Origin: Thermoflexales bacterium
Lineage (GTDB): Bacteria; Chloroflexota; Anaerolineae; B4-G1; SLSP01
Assembly (NCBI GenBank): GCA_007130345.1
Contig: SLSP01000287.1
Coordinates: 1 to 8,651, forward strand
Length of the DNA stretch: 8,651 nt
Reading direction: 5' to 3'
A program made the translations under genes and the position numbers. This document shows positions 6,106 through 8,651 of the stretch, one piece after another (position 1 is the stretch's first letter; each line of letters starts with the position of its first letter). A model generated the notes under the pieces. The model worked only from the letters and a program-made list of their open reading frames with translations, had not been told where the DNA came from and searched no databases.

Positions 6106-6636
6106 TTACGCCTCACGTGGTCTGCTGGAAATCAGCGCTTTCACGAAAATGACCACGCCCAACACAATCAAAATCACGGGCCAGTACGTTTCCAGGGCCA
6201 GTTCACTGAACAACCCGCCGAGCAGCGCGCCGAATATCACAAACAGCACCGCGCTGGTCAGAATGGCCTCCCCGCCTTCTTTGATCTCCTTGCGTTTCCC
6301 CTGGATCACCCCGGCAAGCAGCGTGCCGGTACCGGCGAAGCCGGGGATCAGCGTCCACACATAGGCCCAACTTCCCCAGTTGCCGGTAGCGTTTTGCCAA
6401 TACAGAATGCCGCCAATCCCCCCCACAATGCACGCGGGAACCAGCATATCCGGCGTGCCCGTCAGCAACCCGATGATGAGCAATACAAAGGCGACCATAA
6501 TAACCGTCATCGGCCACGAGAAAGTCAGCGTGTACCATGCTCGCAGACCGGGAATGAGTTGATATGCCAGCAATACAAGCCCCAATACAATGAGACCGAT
6601 GCTAGAAATAATCTCCTCGCGTTTCTTTTGGGTCAT
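6106..6636 (-). CDS. Six-pass membrane protein, first gene of the envelope operon
   Basis: The protein has 176 residues. A short basic N terminus (MTQKKREE) is followed by hydrophobic segments near 9-28, 41-60, 64-80, 90-112, 125-143 and 150-170. A charged loop (113-123, QGKRKEIKEGG) divides the protein, and the last segment (YWPVILIVLGVVIFV) resembles the LiaF/LiaI-type segments of the other operon members. There is no recognised catalytic motif. The ATG at 6636 has AGGAG seven bases upstream, which decides against a TTG at 6657 in the same frame. The stop lies four bases before the LiaF-like start. As the first gene it probably follows the operon promoter in the structured region upstream. 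Confidence 0.82.
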   Translation of the reverse strand: MTQKKREEIISSIGLIVLGLVLLAYQLIPGLRAWYTLTFSWPMTVIMVAFVLLIIGLLTGTPDMLVPACIVGGIGGILYWQNATGNWGSWAYVWTLIPGFAGTGTLLAGVIQGKRKEIKEGGEAILTSAVLFVIFGALLGGLFSELALETYWPVILIVLGVVIFVKALISSRPREA

Positions 6637-6701
6637 AGAATCACTCCTGTTTGTCAAACGTTATGCGCGACGCTACTGAAAAAATCCGATTTTTTAGAAA
6701 C

Positions 6702-6714
6702 TTGATACTATCAA
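6702..6714. promoter_or_regulatory. Operator-like inverted repeat TTGATA-C-TATCAA
   Basis: A perfect 6+6 inverted repeat around a single base covers the candidate -10 box of the operon promoter. That is where a repressor dimer could block transcription. The binding protein is unknown and is not encoded in the window. Confidence 0.45.
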
Positions 6715-6733
6715 TAGATTTTTCACGTGCGAA
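6705..6733 (-). promoter_or_regulatory. Candidate promoter of the envelope operon
   Basis: On the minus strand TTCGCA (6733-6728), a 17-base spacer and TAGTAT (6710-6705) match the -35 and -10 consensus at four of six positions each. The leader to the ATG at 6636 would be about 60 bases. It lies between the two palindromic elements. The match is moderate and other starts are possible in this AT-rich stretch. Confidence 0.35.
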
Positions 6734-6935
6734 TTTCATATAAGTAGTAGGTCGCGCGTGGAAAAATCGGATTTTTGCCCTTTTTTCAGGGGAGTCATGC
6801 GTCAAACATCAAAATTCGTGCTACACACAGACTGAAGTTGGCCTGTGTGAGACAATCCTATCCTTATACTACGCACCATCACGCGGAATGTTGCATAGTT
6901 TACGGCGGAACGCGCTTTTCAGCAACCCGGCCCGG

Positions 6936-8651
6936 TCAATCCGGCGGCGCGTGTACCTCCAGCGTGCCCAACGGCACCAGATCGAAGGGATATGCCCCCT
7001 CCGGCCCGCGCGCGGCGGCCCGCGTCCCGTCATCGGCGCGATACAGCCCCGCCCACAGCGGATACTCGCCGGGTTCGAGCGTGGTCGGCAGCGGCAGCGG
7101 ATGCGCGTCCACCACCACATCGCCCGCGCGCCACAGGTGCGTGGGGAACCAGCCCTCACGCGGCGGACTGTCGTGTTGGGCCAGCGGCGCGGGATCGCCG
7201 GGCCGCCACAGATGCACGAACGCCACGTAATCCCCCCCCGGCGGCGAGAGCGCCTCCCACGTCAGCGTCACGGCGACGGTCGCGCCCGGCGCGGCCTCGC
7301 GTGGTGCATCGACGCCCCGCAGCGCGATGGCGTCGTCCGCCAGCGTCGTTTCCAGCGGATGGGCCGGCACGGACGCGGGCTGGCGTGGCGTCACCACCAC
7401 CGCGCCGACGATGGGCGGTTCCACGGAATGCCCCTCGGCGTTGCGAGTGGGGACGCGCGCGCCCGCCTCAGCTTCGAACAGCCCCACCTCTAGCCAATAG
7501 CGCGTCGGCCCCGGTGCCCAACGCTCGACGCGCACATGATACGTCTCACAGAACGCGCGTCCCACCGGCCACAGCGACGTGGGGAAGCGGCCCAGGCCCG
7601 GATACGTGTGCCGCTGCGCCACGCGGCTGTTCTCCGGCCCGATGAGGTGGACGAAGACGGTGTAATCCTCGTCAATAGGCGCGGTCGCGGCCCAACACGC
7701 CGTGACCGCGATGGTCTCTCCCGCCGCAACGCGCTCCCGATCCACCGCGACGCCGAGCAGTTGCGCCGGCCCGGCGCGCAGATCGACGGGGATGACGTGG
7801 CGGGGCAGCGATTCGAGAGCGCGCAGGCGCGGCGGCGCGAAGCTGGCCCACAGTCGCGCGCCGGGTGCGAGCGCCGCCGTCATCACCATCGCGCCGAGTA
7901 GCGCTTGGCGAAGGGTGGGGCGGTCGCGCAGCCCGTAGGCGTGCAGCAGCGCCCACGCGCCGAGCGCGGGGAAGAGCAGCCGGCCGTGCGGCGCTCCCAC
8001 CTGGCGCATCCACACGCCGAGCGCGACCACAATCCCGCCGCACCACGTCAGCGCCAGCAGCAACGCCGACAAGCGCGGGGTGGCAGCGCGCTCGGTACGG
8101 ACTTCGCGGAGCGCGCGCGCCGCCGCCAGTCCGAGCGCGCCCAGGCTCAAGCTCCACAGCGCGACGTAGACCGCCTCCGGCCAGAAGATGTGGCCCCACC
8201 CGTAAGCGCCCCAGAACGAGCGGAGCAGCAGCGGCAACTCGCGCAGCAGTTGCGCCAGCGTCGCCGGGGCCGGGCGGCCCCAGGGCGTGGCGATGTGGTG
8301 GCTGATGCCGAGCGGATCGCCGTACAGCACCAGGTTGCGCGTGTACCACCAGCCCCCCACCAGCGCCGTGATTTTTCCGTAAAGGCCCATCATCCGCGCG
8401 GTGGGCCAGAGTTGCGGGCGCGCGCGCCACGCCGCCCAGAGCAGGGCCGCACCGACCAGCACCGGCAGCGGCAGCACGCTGGTCTTGGTCAGCAGCGCCA
8501 ATCCCACCAACACCCCGGCGAGGATGGCCTGCACATCCGTCAGCCCGCGCCGCAGCGCCCGCGCCGCGATCCACAGCGAGGCGGTCGCCAGGGCCGCCGC
8601 CGCGCTGTCGTTGCTCACCACGCCGCAGATGAAGATGAATTGCGGATGCAG
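6936..8651 (-). CDS. Membrane glycosyltransferase-like protein with two beta-sandwich repeats (5' end beyond window)
   Basis: The frame stays open to the window edge, so the N terminus is missing and 571 residues are visible. Residues 1-275 are multi-pass membrane sequence of the GT39/ArnT-like type (lipid-linked sugar donors, transfer at the outer membrane face). Motifs seen are HPQFIFICG-VVSNDSAAAA (2-20), GLALLTKTS (50-58), WWYTRNLVLYGDPLG (101-115) and SFWGAYGW (145-152). The catalytic acidic residues expected near the N terminus are outside the window. Residues about 300-565 hold two homologous beta-sandwich repeats, with DYTVFVHL (329) and FPTSLW (356) in the first and DYVAFVHL (474) and FPTHLW (502) in the second, a period of about 145 residues. 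A GTG at 8621 is not the start, because homologous sequence continues before it. GC content is higher than in the operon downstream. Confidence 0.85.
   Translation of the reverse strand: MHPQFIFICGVVSNDSAAAALATASLWIAARALRRGLTDVQAILAGVLVGLALLTKTSVLPLPVLVGAALLWAAWRARPQLWPTARMMGLYGKITALVGGWWYTRNLVLYGDPLGISHHIATPWGRPAPATLAQLLRELPLLLRSFWGAYGWGHIFWPEAVYVALWSLSLGALGLAAARALREVRTERAATPRLSALLLALTWCGGIVVALGVWMRQVGAPHGRLLFPALGAWALLHAYGLRDRPTLRQALLGAMVMTAALAPGARLWASFAPPRLRALESLPRHVIPVDLRAGPAQLLGVAVDRERVAAGETIAVTACWAATAPIDEDYTVFVHLIGPENSRVAQRHTYPGLGRFPTSLWPVGRAFCETYHVRVERWAPGPTRYWLEVGLFEAEAGARVPTRNAEGHSVEPPIVGAVVVTPRQPASVPAHPLETTLADDAIALRGVDAPREAAPGATVAVTLTWEALSPPGGDYVAFVHLWRPGDPAPLAQHDSPPREGWFPTHLWRAGDVVVDAHPLPLPTTLEPGEYPLWAGLYRADDGTRAAARGPEGAYPFDLVPLGTLEVHAPPD

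Larger units (their letters stand above)
6679..6776. repeat. Pair of palindromic elements in opposite orientation
   Basis: AAAAAATCCGATTTTTT (6679-6695) and AAAAATCGGATTTTT (6762-6776) are each near-perfect palindromes around a CCG or CGG centre. Their shared 15-bp forms are exact reverse complements of one another. They flank a 66-base segment containing the candidate promoter. They could be paired regulator sites, or AT-rich hairpins acting as weak terminators in either direction. Confidence 0.75.
6637..6935. other. AT-rich structured intergenic region upstream of the operon
   Basis: There is no convincing gene in these 299 bases, which are much more AT-rich than the coding DNA around them. 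They hold the paired palindromes at 6679-6695 and 6762-6776, an inverted repeat at 6702-6714, and a candidate promoter at 6705-6733. There is also a short hairpin CCCT/AGGG with a T-run loop near 6778-6794, and a hairpin CACACAG/CTGTGTG with a 12-base loop (6824-6849). The last two may help end the glycosyltransferase transcript, although neither has a good T-tract after it on the minus strand. An 11-bp GTTTG-T-CAAAC inverted repeat (6649-6659) lies beside the ribosome binding site of the first operon gene. Confidence 0.7.

Noticed and set aside
6652..6657. TTGACA on the minus strand as a -35 box, or TTG at 6657 as start codon
   Set aside because: A -10 box would fall inside the coding region. 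The ATG at 6636 has a better ribosome site.
6888..7493. Plus-strand open frame of 201 codons
   Set aside because: It is antisense to the beta-sandwich repeats of the glycosyltransferase-like protein. Its Arg/Pro-rich translation has no recognisable features.
8619..8621. GTG at 8621 as start of the glycosyltransferase
   Set aside because: The frame continues to the window edge with family-like residues (HPQFIFICG) before the GTG, so the true start is outside the window.

Overview
The window is GC-rich DNA with dense, largely minus-strand gene packing. Its gene set is typical of Chloroflexota of the Anaerolineae type: PspC and LiaF-like membrane proteins, a rubrerythrin, and a membrane glycosyltransferase with trailing beta-sandwich repeats carrying VFVHL and FPTxLW motifs. 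The assignment rests on gene style only, since there is no rRNA or other marker gene. No tRNA, rRNA, CRISPR array, transposase or phage gene was seen.

Layout. Positions 1-113 hold a cluster of short hairpins that share a CTTTCAG-like core but have different stems. A single plus-strand gene follows (279-902), a glyoxalase II-like metallo-beta-lactamase-fold hydrolase. It ends at a perfect 14-bp hairpin terminator that also serves the convergent genes. All remaining genes are on the minus strand. In order of transcription within each unit they are: a pair of small membrane proteins (1458 to 980, ATGA overlap) with its own candidate promoter; a rubrerythrin (2134 to 1634) with a strong terminator and a promoter lying inside the 3' end of the gene upstream; and a six-gene membrane operon (6636 to 2185). 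A large glycosyltransferase gene (8651 to 6936) is cut by the window edge.

The six-gene operon is the centre of interest. In order it encodes a six-pass membrane protein, a LiaF-like protein with an extramembrane beta domain, a multi-pass protein built of three repeats, a PspC-domain protein, a second LiaF-like protein paralogous to the first, and a CPBP (CAAX/Rce1-type) intramembrane protease with its catalytic motifs intact. Spacing is 4-8 nt or overlapping at four of the five junctions, with one 75-nt gap. PspC, LiaF-type and CPBP families are associated with cell-envelope stress and membrane proteolysis. The set therefore looks like an envelope-stress sensing or repair unit, but no PspA, histidine kinase or response regulator is present here.

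The approximately 300-bp region upstream of that operon is AT-rich and structured. It has two 15-bp palindromic elements that are reverse complements of each other, and an operator-like inverted repeat over a candidate -10 box. The best regulatory detail is at 2176-2221: a 15-bp perfect tandem duplication gives two TTGACA -35 boxes upstream of rubrerythrin, and at the same time duplicates five residues at the C terminus of the CPBP protein.
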